From: Fidelibacterota bacterium
GTDB lineage: Bacteria > Fidelibacterota > Marinisomatia > Marinisomatales > Marinisomataceae
NCBI GenBank assembly: GCA_028140795.1
Contig: JAOIOW010000005.1
Span: 1-41,848 of the forward strand
Direction of reading: 5' to 3'
DNA: 41,848 nucleotides
How positions within the stretch are numbered: the stretch's first letter is position 1; every line of letters begins with the position of its first letter. Below, in pieces: positions 16,058 to 23,942 of the stretch. The notes beneath the pieces were generated by a model. It was not told the DNA's origin. It saw only the letters and a program-made list of their open reading frames with translations, and ran no database searches. A program made the position numbers and the translations under genes.

Positions 16058-17293
16058 ATGGACTCATCAATCATCATTACATTTGCAATTCCATTGTTTT
16101 TTGGGCTTATTCTTATTGAGTTTTTTTACGGGGTTGTAACTAAGCAAAACAATTATCGAATCAATGATGCTATTACAAGCATGTCCTTAGGATTGATAAG
16201 CCGTTTTGTACCCATTTTAGGGTTAGGATTTCAGTATGTTGTTTATAAGGCTGTAGCAGAGCATTATAATTTCAACCTATTAAATGGTGAAGAAGTTTGG
16301 GTGTGGGTTACTGCTTTTATATTATATGATGTTTGCTATTATTGGATGCATAGAATTCATCATGAAATTAAGGTATTTTGGGCAACTCACGTTGTGCATC
16401 ATCATGGCGAAGAATTCAACTTGTCTACTGCACTGAGACAAACCAGTACTGGTTTTCTATGGAAATGGGTTTTCTTTCTTCCGATGTTTATTATTGGAAT
16501 TCCTCCTCACATTTATGTATCGGTTGCTGGATTAAATTTGGTATATCAATTTTGGGTACACACTGAACATATTGGAAGATTAGGATTTTTAGAGTACATA
16601 TTTGTTACTCCATCAAATCATAGAGTTCATCATGCACAAAATGAAGACTATCTTGATGCAAACTATGGAGGAGTGTTCATTCTTTGGGATAGATTATTTG
16701 GTACCTTTATTGATGAAAGAACGGATTTAAAACCTGTCTATGGAACAGTAAAACCCTTAAAGTCATTCAATCCGTTTTGGGCCAATATTGAAGTTTTTTA
16801 TCAAATGATTTTTGACTCGTATCATACTGCGAAATGGTCTGATAAAATTAAAGTATGGTTTTCGCCTCCTAGTTGGAGACCGGACGATGTTTCTTCATTG
16901 TATCCAATTCAAAAAAATGATTTATCAAGTTTTGAAAAATATGATCCTGAAATATCTTTGAGAGAAAAAATATTTACTGGTACACAGTTTGCAGTAATAA
17001 ATATCATGACGGTTATTATGTTATTTAACGTTCAGAATTATCTTTATGCAGAAATTATTGCTATTGTTTTGCTAGTAGTATCTTCATCTATTACTAATTC
17101 ATTTATCTTGGACGGTAAACGATTTGGATACAAGGCTGAATTATTTAAATCTATTGCAGTATTGGCTTGTTTAAATCTAGGATACTTCTCATCCTCAATG
17201 AGCTTTTTTGTGATGTGTTATGCTCTATTTACTTTGCTAGTTTCAACATTCATTCTTTTATCGAGAGATAAAAATATTATTTCGCCAGTTTAG
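16058..17293 (+). CDS. Fatty acid hydroxylase / alkylglycerol monooxygenase-like membrane enzyme
   Basis: A 411-residue polytopic membrane di-iron oxygenase. The eight-histidine set of the sterol desaturase/fatty acid hydroxylase superfamily is complete: HRIHH (98-102), HVVHHHGE (111-118), His168 and His171, and HRVHH (188-192). Segments such as ALRQTSTGFLW, YQFWVHTEHIGRLG and DANYGGVFILWDRLFGTF are close to eukaryotic alkylglycerol monooxygenase (TMEM195) as I remember it. That enzyme opens ether lipids with O2 and tetrahydrobiopterin. A C-terminal block of four extra helices (about 310-405) extends beyond the core. A flavin monooxygenase gene begins one base after its stop, suggesting a shared oxidative lipid or small-molecule pathway. 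Substrate unknown. Confidence 0.85.
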   Translation: MDSSIIITFAIPLFFGLILIEFFYGVVTKQNNYRINDAITSMSLGLISRFVPILGLGFQYVVYKAVAEHYNFNLLNGEEVWVWVTAFILYDVCYYWMHRIHHEIKVFWATHVVHHHGEEFNLSTALRQTSTGFLWKWVFFLPMFIIGIPPHIYVSVAGLNLVYQFWVHTEHIGRLGFLEYIFVTPSNHRVHHAQNEDYLDANYGGVFILWDRLFGTFIDERTDLKPVYGTVKPLKSFNPFWANIEVFYQMIFDSYHTAKWSDKIKVWFSPPSWRPDDVSSLYPIQKNDLSSFEKYDPEISLREKIFTGTQFAVINIMTVIMLFNVQNYLYAEIIAIVLLVVSSSITNSFILDGKRFGYKAELFKSIAVLACLNLGYFSSSMSFFVMCYALFTLLVSTFILLSRDKNIISPV

Positions 17294-17294
17294 T

Positions 17295-18560
17295 ATGTCT
17301 GACAATCCAAAAATTGCTATTATTGGAGCTGGTCCATCAGGAATTACGGCACTTAAAAACCTAGCTACTAATGGGTTTGATGTAACATGCTTTGAAATGA
17401 ATGATCAGATTGGAGGAAATTGGGTTTATAAAGATAAAACGGGTCATTCAAGCGTATTTAAAACTACACATATTATAAGTTCAAAAAAATTCTCAGAATA
17501 CACTGATTTTCCAATGCCTGATGATTATCCTGATTATCCATCTGGAGCTGAGCTGCTTGCTTATTTTAATAGTTATGTTAACAAGTTTGATTTAAAACAG
17601 CATATAAAATTTAATACCAAAGTTGTTAAAGCGATACCGCTTGAGAATAAATGGAAGTTATTTTTTGAAGATTCAAGTGAAGATTTTGATTATTTGATAG
17701 TTGCAAACGGTCATCATTGGAGTCCAAGAATTCCTACTTTTGAAGGAGAGTTTAGTGGAGAGCTGATGCATTCTCATCAGTTTAAAAACAATGAATATTT
17801 TAAAGACAAATCTGTGTTGGTTGTTGGAGGCGGAAATTCTGCGTGCGATATTGCTGTTGAAGTAAGTAGGGTAGCTAAAAAAACATCTATTAGCATGAGG
17901 AGAGGATACCATTTTATTCCAAAGTTTATGATGGGAATTCCTTCGGATGCTTATTACGCTAAAACCTTATGGATTCCACAACGAATAAGGCTATTTTTTC
18001 AAAAATTAGCTCTTAGATTTGTCCAAGGTAATTATGAAAATTATGGATTACAAAAACCCGATCATGACATATTGCAATCTCATGCAACTGTAAATTCAGA
18101 ACTATTATATTTTATTAAGCATGGTAAAATAAGTCCTAAAAAAAATATAAGTCGTTTTTCAGGAAGTGATGTAGAATTTATTGACGGAGAAAAAGAAGAT
18201 TATGATATAGTTCTTTTTGCTACAGGTTACAAAATAAGTTTTCCATTTTTTAGCACTTCAAATATTGATTATGAAAATAATGACATTGATTTATATAATT
18301 TCTGTTTTCATCCCAAGCATTCCAATTTGATGTTTGTTGGATTATTACAACCGCTAGGATGTATCTGGCCTTTATCTGATCTTCAATCACAGCAAATAGT
18401 GAAATATTTAAGAAATGAATGGAATTTGCCAAAAGATTTTGAGAAAGCTGTTCGTAATCAGCAGAACAGTATGCCATATGACTTCATAGATACTCCAAGG
18501 CATAAGCTAGAAGTTGACTACCATGCGTTTAGTAAGCATCTTCAGAACGAAATTAATTAA
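17295..18560 (+). CDS. Flavin-containing monooxygenase (FMO class)
   Basis: A 421-residue class B flavin monooxygenase. IIGAGPSG (8-15) binds FAD and VVGGGNSA near 177 binds NADPH. The FMO fingerprint FSGELMHSHQF (F-x-G-x-x-x-H-x-x-x-F) is near 157, and LFATGY near 310 is the second FMO motif. The last position of the fingerprint is Phe, which points to an N/S-oxygenating FMO rather than a Baeyer-Villiger enzyme, where Trp is usual. The start ATG lies one base after the AGMO-like gene, so the two are almost certainly one transcript. The amine or sulfur substrate cannot be deduced. Confidence 0.88.
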   Translation: MSDNPKIAIIGAGPSGITALKNLATNGFDVTCFEMNDQIGGNWVYKDKTGHSSVFKTTHIISSKKFSEYTDFPMPDDYPDYPSGAELLAYFNSYVNKFDLKQHIKFNTKVVKAIPLENKWKLFFEDSSEDFDYLIVANGHHWSPRIPTFEGEFSGELMHSHQFKNNEYFKDKSVLVVGGGNSACDIAVEVSRVAKKTSISMRRGYHFIPKFMMGIPSDAYYAKTLWIPQRIRLFFQKLALRFVQGNYENYGLQKPDHDILQSHATVNSELLYFIKHGKISPKKNISRFSGSDVEFIDGEKEDYDIVLFATGYKISFPFFSTSNIDYENNDIDLYNFCFHPKHSNLMFVGLLQPLGCIWPLSDLQSQQIVKYLRNEWNLPKDFEKAVRNQQNSMPYDFIDTPRHKLEVDYHAFSKHLQNEIN

Positions 18561-18566
18561 GACAAA

Positions 18567-18659
18567 TTGAAAAACGAACCGGAATATAAAATCATCATTT
18601 TTTTAGTAGCTGCTTGGATTATCATTTTTTTATCATTGTTAATTTCGTTTCAGGTTTGA
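18567..18659 (+). CDS. Possible 30-residue single-pass membrane peptide
   Basis: A TTG-started frame seven bases after the FMO stop. It encodes a charged start (KNEPEYK) followed by one hydrophobic helix (IIIFLVAAWIIIFLSLLI). The layout matches small single-TM proteins coded between real genes elsewhere in this window, and the next small membrane gene starts five bases beyond its stop. No clear ribosome site is seen and the start codon is weak, so it may be chance. Confidence 0.3.
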   Translation: MKNEPEYKIIIFLVAAWIIIFLSLLISFQV

Positions 18660-18664
18660 TTCTA

Positions 18665-18862
18665 ATGCAGAAACTGTTCCTGATTTTACATTGGATTGGC
18701 TTAGCAATGACTACAGTTATGTTAGTTTTATCATTTTTGGATCAAAGTAGAGATGAGTATATCATTCACATTATAGCTTCTAGTATGCCTTTGGCTTGTA
18801 TTTGGATAATTCGAAATTACTTTATTGAAAAGTGTAGGTTTTTTCCATTCTTAAAAAATTAG
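18665..18862 (+). CDS. Small two-helix membrane protein
   Basis: I choose the ATG at 18665 (MQKLFLILHWIGLA), giving 65 residues. A longer frame from 18614 adds 17 hydrophobic residues that overlap the upstream small peptide. Helices lie at about 4-22 and 31-49 and a basic patch at the end (EKCRFFPFLKN). I do not recognise the family. It follows the FMO gene on the same strand and precedes a promoter/operator-like region, so it is probably the last gene of the AGMO-FMO transcript. Confidence 0.5.
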   Translation: MQKLFLILHWIGLAMTTVMLVLSFLDQSRDEYIIHIIASSMPLACIWIIRNYFIEKCRFFPFLKN

Positions 18863-18864
18863 TT

Positions 18865-18895
18865 TTGACTTTCTAAAATGTAAAGTGTACTTTAC
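18865..18895 (+). promoter_or_regulatory. Promoter with overlapping palindromic operator candidate
   Basis: TTGACT at 18865-18870 resembles a -35 element. Seventeen bases later TACTTT (18888-18893) is a weak -10. The -10 is embedded in a palindrome at 18880-18895: GTAAAGT and ACTTTAC, 7-base arms around GT. The coding start of the DUF2207 gene is 15 bases beyond the palindrome. A dimeric repressor bound here would block the polymerase. The regulator is not identified in the window. Confidence 0.4.
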
Positions 18896-18910
18896 TAGCA
18901 GGGCAAGTTA

Positions 18911-20602
18911 ATGAATCAACTTAAAAAACTATTTACAATTTTTCTTTTTGCTTGCTTTATCATTGCAGCTGATAAGTCTTATAAAATCGTATCTACAGAC
19001 ATCAAATCTTTTATCAAGCAAGATGGCTCAATTGATTTTATTGAGAAAAGAGAATTTGATTTTACTGGTAGCTTTTCCTACGTATATCAAGATATTCCTA
19101 AGAGAGGTTTTGATCAAATATATGACATTCAAGTATCAGCAAATAATGTTCCATTTATTAATTCAGACACCAAAGATGCAGGTACGTTTATTATTCAAGA
19201 AAAAAATAGTTTTTATAGAATATATCTATATCACAAATCTCAGGATGAAAAAAAGTTATTCACCGTAAAATATTCCTTAAGTCAACCATTTACGGTAGGT
19301 CCAAATGATAGTCAATTTTATTGGATTTACCTGTCAGATAAATGGGATAAAAGACCTGGAAGCTTAGCTATTTCACAGACTTTCGTAAGTCAAATCTCAG
19401 AAAAAGATATTACTTATCAGCTTGAAAGACCTTCAAGCTCCAAAGAGTATAATTTAAATATTGAAGGTAACACTTTAAGTTTTATGTCTGATGACTTTTC
19501 AAGCAGCACTGAAATGAAGCTTCGAACCATTTTTCCATCATCATATTTTGTAGATGTTGAGATAAATAATGAAAATTTTTCATTAGCAGCATTAGAAGAG
19601 AAAAAAAGAAATAAAGAGTTGGTCCAATACTTTATTGGATTTCTTGCACTATTTTCCATTGTTTCATTTATCAGTTATTATAGAAGAAACTTGAAAAAAT
19701 TCAAGCTAGACATTGATGAGAATCAGCAATTTACATCATTCCCATCAGACCACCATCCTGTTGTAATTAATGGACTGATCTATCGTGAATTGACACTTGG
19801 ACCTACTGGGTATGGGATATTATCAACATTATTTGAACTTGCCTCATTAAAAAAATTATCAATTGAGGTAATCGAAAAAGGAAAATGGTTTAAATCAAAA
19901 CGTTTGAAAGTCACTGTTCATAATACGGACATGGATGAGGTGCAAAGTAGTTTTGCAAAACTGTTATTAACACGTTTAAGAAAATTTGGAAAGAATACAA
20001 CCTTTAAAGATGTCTTTAGTGAATTTCAGATGCGTTCGTATAAATGGAAGAAATTAAAAACAGAGGAGCTTTCAAGAAATGGTTGGGTGGATACATCTGG
20101 ATCTGATGAAAAATATAGATTAGCAATAATACAATTTCTAATTATGGGTGTAATTATTGGATTTTCAATTACATTTAAAACTTTTATTGGTTTCATATCT
20201 ATTTTACAATTTATTTTCTTTTTATCAATTCTCATGGGAAGTAGATTAACAAAGGAAGGTCAATTACTTTTCAATCAGTGGGGACTATTTTATTCCCAAT
20301 TATCAGAAAATAAAGTCGATGTCTCACATTTTGATGCAGATTTATTGCTTCAATATTGTTTAGCCTTAGGTATTCAACCTAAAAGTCTTGAATCTGTGAT
20401 CAAAAGAATTGAAGATGAGAATGACAGTGCATTCGTTTGGATGTACCATCAAGGAGGATCTTCAAGTACTTCCTCAATGGCTTCAATTATAAGCGATGTA
20501 GCTACAACCGGTACTACAATTTCAGCTTCATACGGAGGAGATGGTGGCGGTGCTGGCGCTGGAGGTGGAGCAGGTGGTGGCGGTGGCGGTGGCGCTGGAT
20601 AA
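18911..20602 (+). CDS. DUF2207-family membrane protein with Gly-rich tail
   Basis: A 563-residue protein with a signal peptide (about 1-20). A periplasmic beta-rich DUF2207 domain follows (about 22-225, typified by YKIVSTDIKSFIKQDGSIDF and VYQDIPKRG). There is a TM helix near 240-258, a cytosolic region, a second hydrophobic block near 405-445, and a final soluble region. The end is almost pure Gly with some Ala (SYGGDGGGAGAGGG and on), which is typical of DUF2207/YciQ-like proteins in many bacteria. The function of the family is unknown. A promoter with a palindromic operator precedes it, and the genes either side seem separate. Confidence 0.85.
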   Translation: MNQLKKLFTIFLFACFIIAADKSYKIVSTDIKSFIKQDGSIDFIEKREFDFTGSFSYVYQDIPKRGFDQIYDIQVSANNVPFINSDTKDAGTFIIQEKNSFYRIYLYHKSQDEKKLFTVKYSLSQPFTVGPNDSQFYWIYLSDKWDKRPGSLAISQTFVSQISEKDITYQLERPSSSKEYNLNIEGNTLSFMSDDFSSSTEMKLRTIFPSSYFVDVEINNENFSLAALEEKKRNKELVQYFIGFLALFSIVSFISYYRRNLKKFKLDIDENQQFTSFPSDHHPVVINGLIYRELTLGPTGYGILSTLFELASLKKLSIEVIEKGKWFKSKRLKVTVHNTDMDEVQSSFAKLLLTRLRKFGKNTTFKDVFSEFQMRSYKWKKLKTEELSRNGWVDTSGSDEKYRLAIIQFLIMGVIIGFSITFKTFIGFISILQFIFFLSILMGSRLTKEGQLLFNQWGLFYSQLSENKVDVSHFDADLLLQYCLALGIQPKSLESVIKRIEDENDSAFVWMYHQGGSSSTSSMASIISDVATTGTTISASYGGDGGGAGAGGGAGGGGGGGAG

Positions 20603-20685
20603 ACTGCTAGTCACATTTAACTACCTACTTGTCTCAAAATTTTTTATTCACTAATATTATTCATTAACAAACTGGAGCAGTAATA

Positions 20686-21105
20686 ATGAAAAATTTTTTA
20701 GTATTTTTTTTGCTTTTAAGTCTTAGTTTTTCTCAATCTAAAGTTTCAATTCAAGATAAAGAAATTGAGATAAATGAAAACGAGGCAGTTGTAGAAGTTT
20801 TAGGAATGGTTTGCTCAATGTGCGCTTTTGGAATTGGTGAAGGTTTTGCAAAAACTGATTTCATCGACAAGTCTAAATTTACAGATGGGGTTTCTGTTGA
20901 TATTGATGCTCAATATGTACAGCTTGGTCTATTAGAATCAACAAATATAAATCCTGAAAAAATTGTACAGGTTATTGAAGATGCTGGATATGATGTAAAC
21001 CTACTTTTTATTCTCCAGAATAAAAAATTAACTAAGTTTAGCATGGACAAGCTAGGCATTTTACAGCCAATCGCATTTAATTTTAGTTCCGAACTTGATA
21101 GCTAA
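20686..21105 (+). CDS. Exported heavy-metal-associated (HMA-like) domain protein
   Basis: A 139-residue protein with a signal peptide (1-16, ending SFSQS) and an HMA-like domain. GMVCSMC (40-46) supplies the Cys43/Cys46 pair that binds Cu(I) or similar metals, and a ferredoxin-like strand pattern continues through VSVDIDAQYVQL and VIEDAGYDV near 97-105. Being exported, it would act as a periplasmic metal chaperone, not as a cytosolic CopZ. A GGAG about 10 bases before the ATG is a usable ribosome site. The gene that follows overlaps its region if read from its earliest start, so the two may cooperate. Confidence 0.8.
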   Translation: MKNFLVFFLLLSLSFSQSKVSIQDKEIEINENEAVVEVLGMVCSMCAFGIGEGFAKTDFIDKSKFTDGVSVDIDAQYVQLGLLESTNINPEKIVQVIEDAGYDVNLLFILQNKKLTKFSMDKLGILQPIAFNFSSELDS

Positions 21106-21115
21106 AAAATCATTT

Positions 21116-21718
21116 ATGTTGAGAAAACTTTTTGCTTTAATCATACTTTTTAGTGCTATATCTGCTCATCCAGTAATATTTAAAAACGGAAAAGTGTTTT
21201 GGATAACACAAAATCCAAGTTTTAATGATATAAGGTTTGGTATTTCTAAGACAAGCAATTGGTTAATTGGTGGAAGATTTCTTGAAGACAGAAAGTCAAA
21301 TGAAACCTTTGCATTAGTTAATAATAATTATTTAGCCAAGAGATGGAATAACAGAAATTCTCAAGCAAATCTTTACTTGCTTTCAAGCGTTGGATTCAAT
21401 ACTAAAAATTCTAAAAGTATGGGAACTTTTGGAATTCATGGAGACTGGGAAGATAGGAGATTTATGGTTATGCAAATGCTTGAATATTATTCTCATAGCA
21501 GCGCTTCAGTTTCGAATACTCGTCTTGCGTATAGTCCTTATACAGTAGACTATTCAAAAACCTCTACATGGCTTATAGCACATTACAGAATTGAATATTC
21601 CCATAGTAAATATTCTTACATGTTTTTTCCAGTAGTTCGATTATTCAAAAGGAATTATCTTGTTGAAATTGGATCTAATGGAGATAATACTTTTTTATCC
21701 TTCATGACACATTTTTAG
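21116..21718 (+). CDS. Exported protein of unknown function after the HMA-like gene
   Basis: I start at ATG 21116 (MLRKLFALIILFSAISAHP), which gives a clean signal peptide cleaved before His-Pro and 200 residues. A longer TTG frame from 21095 overlaps the HMA-like gene. The mature part has alternating polar and hydrophobic stretches ending in Phe (NTFLSFMTHF), as in small outer-membrane beta-barrels. HPVIFKNGKVFWI at the mature N terminus would expose a His that might bind metal, which is speculative. The gap to the HMA-like stop is 10 bases, so the two genes are probably co-transcribed and might form a metal-handling pair. Confidence 0.7.
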   Translation: MLRKLFALIILFSAISAHPVIFKNGKVFWITQNPSFNDIRFGISKTSNWLIGGRFLEDRKSNETFALVNNNYLAKRWNNRNSQANLYLLSSVGFNTKNSKSMGTFGIHGDWEDRRFMVMQMLEYYSHSSASVSNTRLAYSPYTVDYSKTSTWLIAHYRIEYSHSKYSYMFFPVVRLFKRNYLVEIGSNGDNTFLSFMTHF

Positions 21719-21765
21719 CTGGTTCTATTTGTTTTTTTAATTCCAAAGCCTTATTTTCTTCGCAA

Positions 21766-21900
21766 ATGCTAAAACAATTAAATAATCTATCAAATAGTCT
21801 TATTTCAATTTTAGATACAAAGGTAGGATTTTATCTATCTCTAATATTTACTGTTGGGGTAGCATCATTAATTTTTTTACAGGTGCTTACAAATGGATGA
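21766..21900 (+). CDS. 44-residue single-pass membrane protein
   Basis: ATG at 21766 opens a frame with a polar N-terminal part (MLKQLNNLSNSLISILDTK) and one helix (GFYLSLIFTVGVASLIFLQ). Its stop overlaps the start of the next small frame by eight bases, a layout typical of translational coupling. The family is not recognised. Support is the overlap, the coherent topology and the lack of any other gene in this gap. Confidence 0.5.
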   Translation: MLKQLNNLSNSLISILDTKVGFYLSLIFTVGVASLIFLQVLTNG

Positions 21901-21997
21901 AATGATAGCAAAAATTGTTCATGTATGCTTAGATAGCAAATTGGTTTTAGTATTGATTTTTATCGCATTTGTACTAAAATTATTTAGTGTTTATTAA
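21893..21997 (+). CDS. 34-residue single-pass membrane protein
   Basis: Starts at ATG 21893 inside the end of the preceding small frame and ends TAA 21995-21997. It has a short polar part (MDEMIAKIVHVCLDSK) and one helix (LVLVLIFIAFVLKLF). It is unrecognised, and is listed because overlapping starts and stops and shared topology occur in all four small genes of this stretch. Confidence 0.45.
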   Translation: MDEMIAKIVHVCLDSKLVLVLIFIAFVLKLFSVY

Positions 21998-22018
21998 ACT
22001 TAACTTACAGAGGGAAAA

Positions 22019-22198
22019 ATGAACTCAAATTCATGGTATCTTTTAATGATTCTTTCAATTCTGATGGCTGTATTACTATTCCTAAATGTTCCAGGATATG
22101 AAAATGCTGCTTCAGCTAGACAAGTAGGAGTTTTTGTAGGATTATGGGCTCCAACTTTTGGAATCTTAGGAGTAAGAGCACAATTAAATGAGAAATAA
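22019..22198 (+). CDS. 59-residue two-helix membrane protein
   Basis: The best supported of the small genes here: AGAGGG lies a few bases before ATG 22019 and an intrinsic terminator begins 17 bases after the stop. Helices are at about 5-24 and 38-53, separated by NVPGYENAASARQVG. The second helix contains WAPTFGILGVR. No family is recognised. It probably ends the transcript that begins further upstream. Confidence 0.65.
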   Translation: MNSNSWYLLMILSILMAVLLFLNVPGYENAASARQVGVFVGLWAPTFGILGVRAQLNEK

Positions 22199-22214
22199 TC
22201 CTTTTCATTTGGTT

Positions 22215-22246
22215 TAAAAAAGGGGCTTTTTAGCCCCTTTTTTTTT
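22215..22246 (+). terminator. Intrinsic terminator after the small membrane genes
   Basis: AAAAAGGGGCT pairs with AGCCCCTTTTT around a short loop, followed by continuous T residues to 22246. A textbook rho-independent terminator. It separates the small-gene cluster from the following 38-residue frame and GNAT gene. Confidence 0.92.
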
Positions 22247-22257
22247 ATATTCCTTCC

Positions 22258-22374
22258 ATGATAGAATGGGGACCATTTACATTTCAACATCCAATAGAGC
22301 TTCCAATGTTCTTTTTGTGCATTATTTTCGTTGTATTTATGGTATTCAACTTAGCTATGAATGAAGACGATTAA
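22258..22374 (+). CDS. 38-residue single-pass membrane protein
   Basis: ATG 22258 opens a frame with an amphipathic start (MIEWGPFTFQHPIELP), one helix (MFFLCIIFVVFMVFNLA) and an acidic tail (MNEDD). The stop is directly followed by the ATG of the acetyltransferase, with no base between, which favours real coupled translation. It begins just after a terminator, so its promoter is not obvious; readthrough or a promoter within the terminator region is needed. Family unknown. Confidence 0.5.
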   Translation: MIEWGPFTFQHPIELPMFFLCIIFVVFMVFNLAMNEDD

Positions 22375-22836
22375 ATGCTTTCAATTAGAGAATATGTCCA
22401 TCAGTTAGATTGGGACAATATTTGCAGAATCCATGACAATGCTAGAATTATTGAGCTTGACGGATCTGTGTCTGAAAAAGCTTTTATACCATTGGCTGAT
22501 TGTTATAAAGAAGAAGAGCTGTTTGATTCATCTATTTTTATTGGTGAGCAAAATAACGAAACAATAGGTTTTGTAGCTTTTAATAAACACGAGATTACAT
22601 GGCTATATGTTGATCCTAGGTTTTTCCGAAATGGATATGGAAGAAGATTGCTAAATTTTGCATTAGAAAAAACCTCTAAGCCTGTAAAAGTAACGGTGTT
22701 AAACAATAATTCTAGAGCAATATCATTATATAAATCATGTGGTTTTAAAGTTGTATCTGAAAGCAAGGGAAAGATTCCATTGACGGATATTGAAGCAACT
22801 GGCTTAAAAATGGAAAAAGCTGATGAAAATGTTTAA
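22375..22836 (+). CDS. GNAT-family N-acetyltransferase
   Basis: A 153-residue acetyltransferase. The acetyl-CoA pyrophosphate loop is seen in YVDPRFFRNGYGRRLL (about 80-95, with the R/Q-x-x-G-x-G/A pattern), then NNNSRAISLYKSCGFKVV near 111-128, the motif B region typical of RimI-like proteins. The substrate could be a protein N terminus, an antibiotic or a small amine; nothing specific is visible. The gene starts directly after the 38-residue peptide stop and overlaps the next small membrane gene by 14 bases. Confidence 0.87.
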   Translation: MLSIREYVHQLDWDNICRIHDNARIIELDGSVSEKAFIPLADCYKEEELFDSSIFIGEQNNETIGFVAFNKHEITWLYVDPRFFRNGYGRRLLNFALEKTSKPVKVTVLNNNSRAISLYKSCGFKVVSESKGKIPLTDIEATGLKMEKADENV

Positions 22837-23032
22837 CTTTTTTCTTCTATGGATTTTTGGATTCTTTGTTCTTCTTGCATTTGATTTATTTGTAGAAGCG
22901 TTTATTTTTGAGTGGCTAAAATGGAACGGAACGAATAAAAATGATTGGTTCTTTGCTTTGTGGTGGGGGGTTGTTGCAGTTTGGTTTTTTTTCGGATTAA
23001 AAACTCTTTTTGATTTAAATAAAACAAATTAA
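22823..23032 (+). CDS. 69-residue two-helix membrane protein
   Basis: A small protein rich in Phe and Trp with helices at about 4-27 and 42-60 and a central loop (EWLKWNGTNKND). It overlaps the acetyltransferase gene by 14 bases and is followed nine bases later by the DUF2256 frame. The family is not recognised. It may be a short, two-pass protein of the kind often found in operon tails. Confidence 0.6.
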   Translation: MKMFNFFLLWIFGFFVLLAFDLFVEAFIFEWLKWNGTNKNDWFFALWWGVVAVWFFFGLKTLFDLNKTN

Positions 23033-23041
23033 TTTTTTACG

Positions 23042-23194
23042 TTGAAAAAAGTAAATCTTCCTTCCAAAATTTGTCCTGTTTGTGGGTTCTCATTTAATTG
23101 GAGAAAAAAATGGAGAAAAACTTGGGAAGAAGTAATCTATTGCAGTGAAAAATGCAGAAGAAATAAAAATAAAATTGAGAAGAATGATAAATAA
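23042..23194 (+). CDS. DUF2256 zinc-ribbon-like protein
   Basis: A 50-residue protein starting at TTG. CPVCG (11-15) and CSEKC (34-38) make a four-cysteine zinc-binding pattern, with [17 protein letters not shown] between and a basic tail, which matches DUF2256 proteins as I remember them. Their role is unknown but they are often coded beside cryptochrome/photolyase genes, and a photolyase gene lies 0.7 kb downstream here. Its 3' end overlaps the start of the S1/P1-type nuclease gene by 11 bases, so the three genes appear to share one transcript. Confidence 0.8.
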   Translation: MKKVNLPSKICPVCGFSFNWRKKWRKTWEEVIYCSEKCRRNKNKIEKNDK

Positions 23195-23942
23195 ATTAAT
23201 ATGCCTTACATTGATGTTGACCATTCTATTCCCGTGGGGAAAAACTGGTCACAGAGCTACTGGCGAGGTAGCAGAGTCCTACTTAACTGATAAAACTCGT
23301 TCAGAGATTCAGAAAATATTAAAAGATCCTTCATTAGCAGTTGCAAGTACTTGGGCTGATGAAATGCGCTCCAATCCAGATTTCAGAAAATATAGTACAT
23401 GGCACTATGTTAATATGCCACATAATGTTAGATATACAGATTCAAAAAAATCTTCAAAAGGAGATGTAGTTCAGGCAATTAAACTTTGTAAAAAAAACTT
23501 AAAAGACTCTAATACAAGTATTGAAGATAAAGCTTTTTATTTACGTTTTCTTGTACACCTTGTCGGAGATATTCATCAGCCACTTCATGTAGGAAGAGCA
23601 GAAGATAGAGGTGGAAATGATATTAAAGTTAAATGGTTTGGAAATGATACAAATCTTCATCGTGTTTGGGATACGCATATTATTGACGACTTTCAAATGA
23701 GTTACACAGAGCTTGCAAATCATCTTCAAAATAATTTTAATGCTGCGGATATTACATTGATGACAGAAGATGAATGGATTGATGAATCGCAACAATTAGT
23801 TAATAAGGTCTATTCAGAGGTAAAAAATAAAGATAGTTTAGGCTACACATATATTTATGAAAATTTTGATTTAATAAAATTACAATTATTTACAGCTGGA
23901 GTAAGACTGGCTGATACTTTAAACAATATATTTGATGAGTAA
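23184..23942 (+). CDS. S1/P1-type zinc nuclease, exported
   Basis: A 252-residue nuclease for single-stranded DNA/RNA or 3'-nucleotides. I choose ATG 23184; the frame also reads back to 23145. The signal peptide (1-17) would leave Trp18 as the mature N terminus, which in this family binds zinc through its own amino group. The other ligands follow in order: His23, Asp59, His74, His125, Asp129, His135, His159, Asp163 ([13 protein letters not shown] and NLHRVWDTH). It probably acts in the periplasm or outside to scavenge phosphate and nucleosides. The start overlaps DUF2256 and the stop overlaps the photolyase gene. Confidence 0.9.
   Translation: MINKLICLTLMLTILFPWGKTGHRATGEVAESYLTDKTRSEIQKILKDPSLAVASTWADEMRSNPDFRKYSTWHYVNMPHNVRYTDSKKSSKGDVVQAIKLCKKNLKDSNTSIEDKAFYLRFLVHLVGDIHQPLHVGRAEDRGGNDIKVKWFGNDTNLHRVWDTHIIDDFQMSYTELANHLQNNFNAADITLMTEDEWIDESQQLVNKVYSEVKNKDSLGYTYIYENFDLIKLQLFTAGVRLADTLNNIFDE

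Noticed and set aside
16378-16566. Alternative + frame within the AGMO-like gene
   Set aside because: The overlapping frame carries all the histidine motifs; this one has none.
20540-20602. Gly-rich repeat as a separate tandem-repeat element
   Set aside because: It is the normal Gly-rich tail of a DUF2207 protein.
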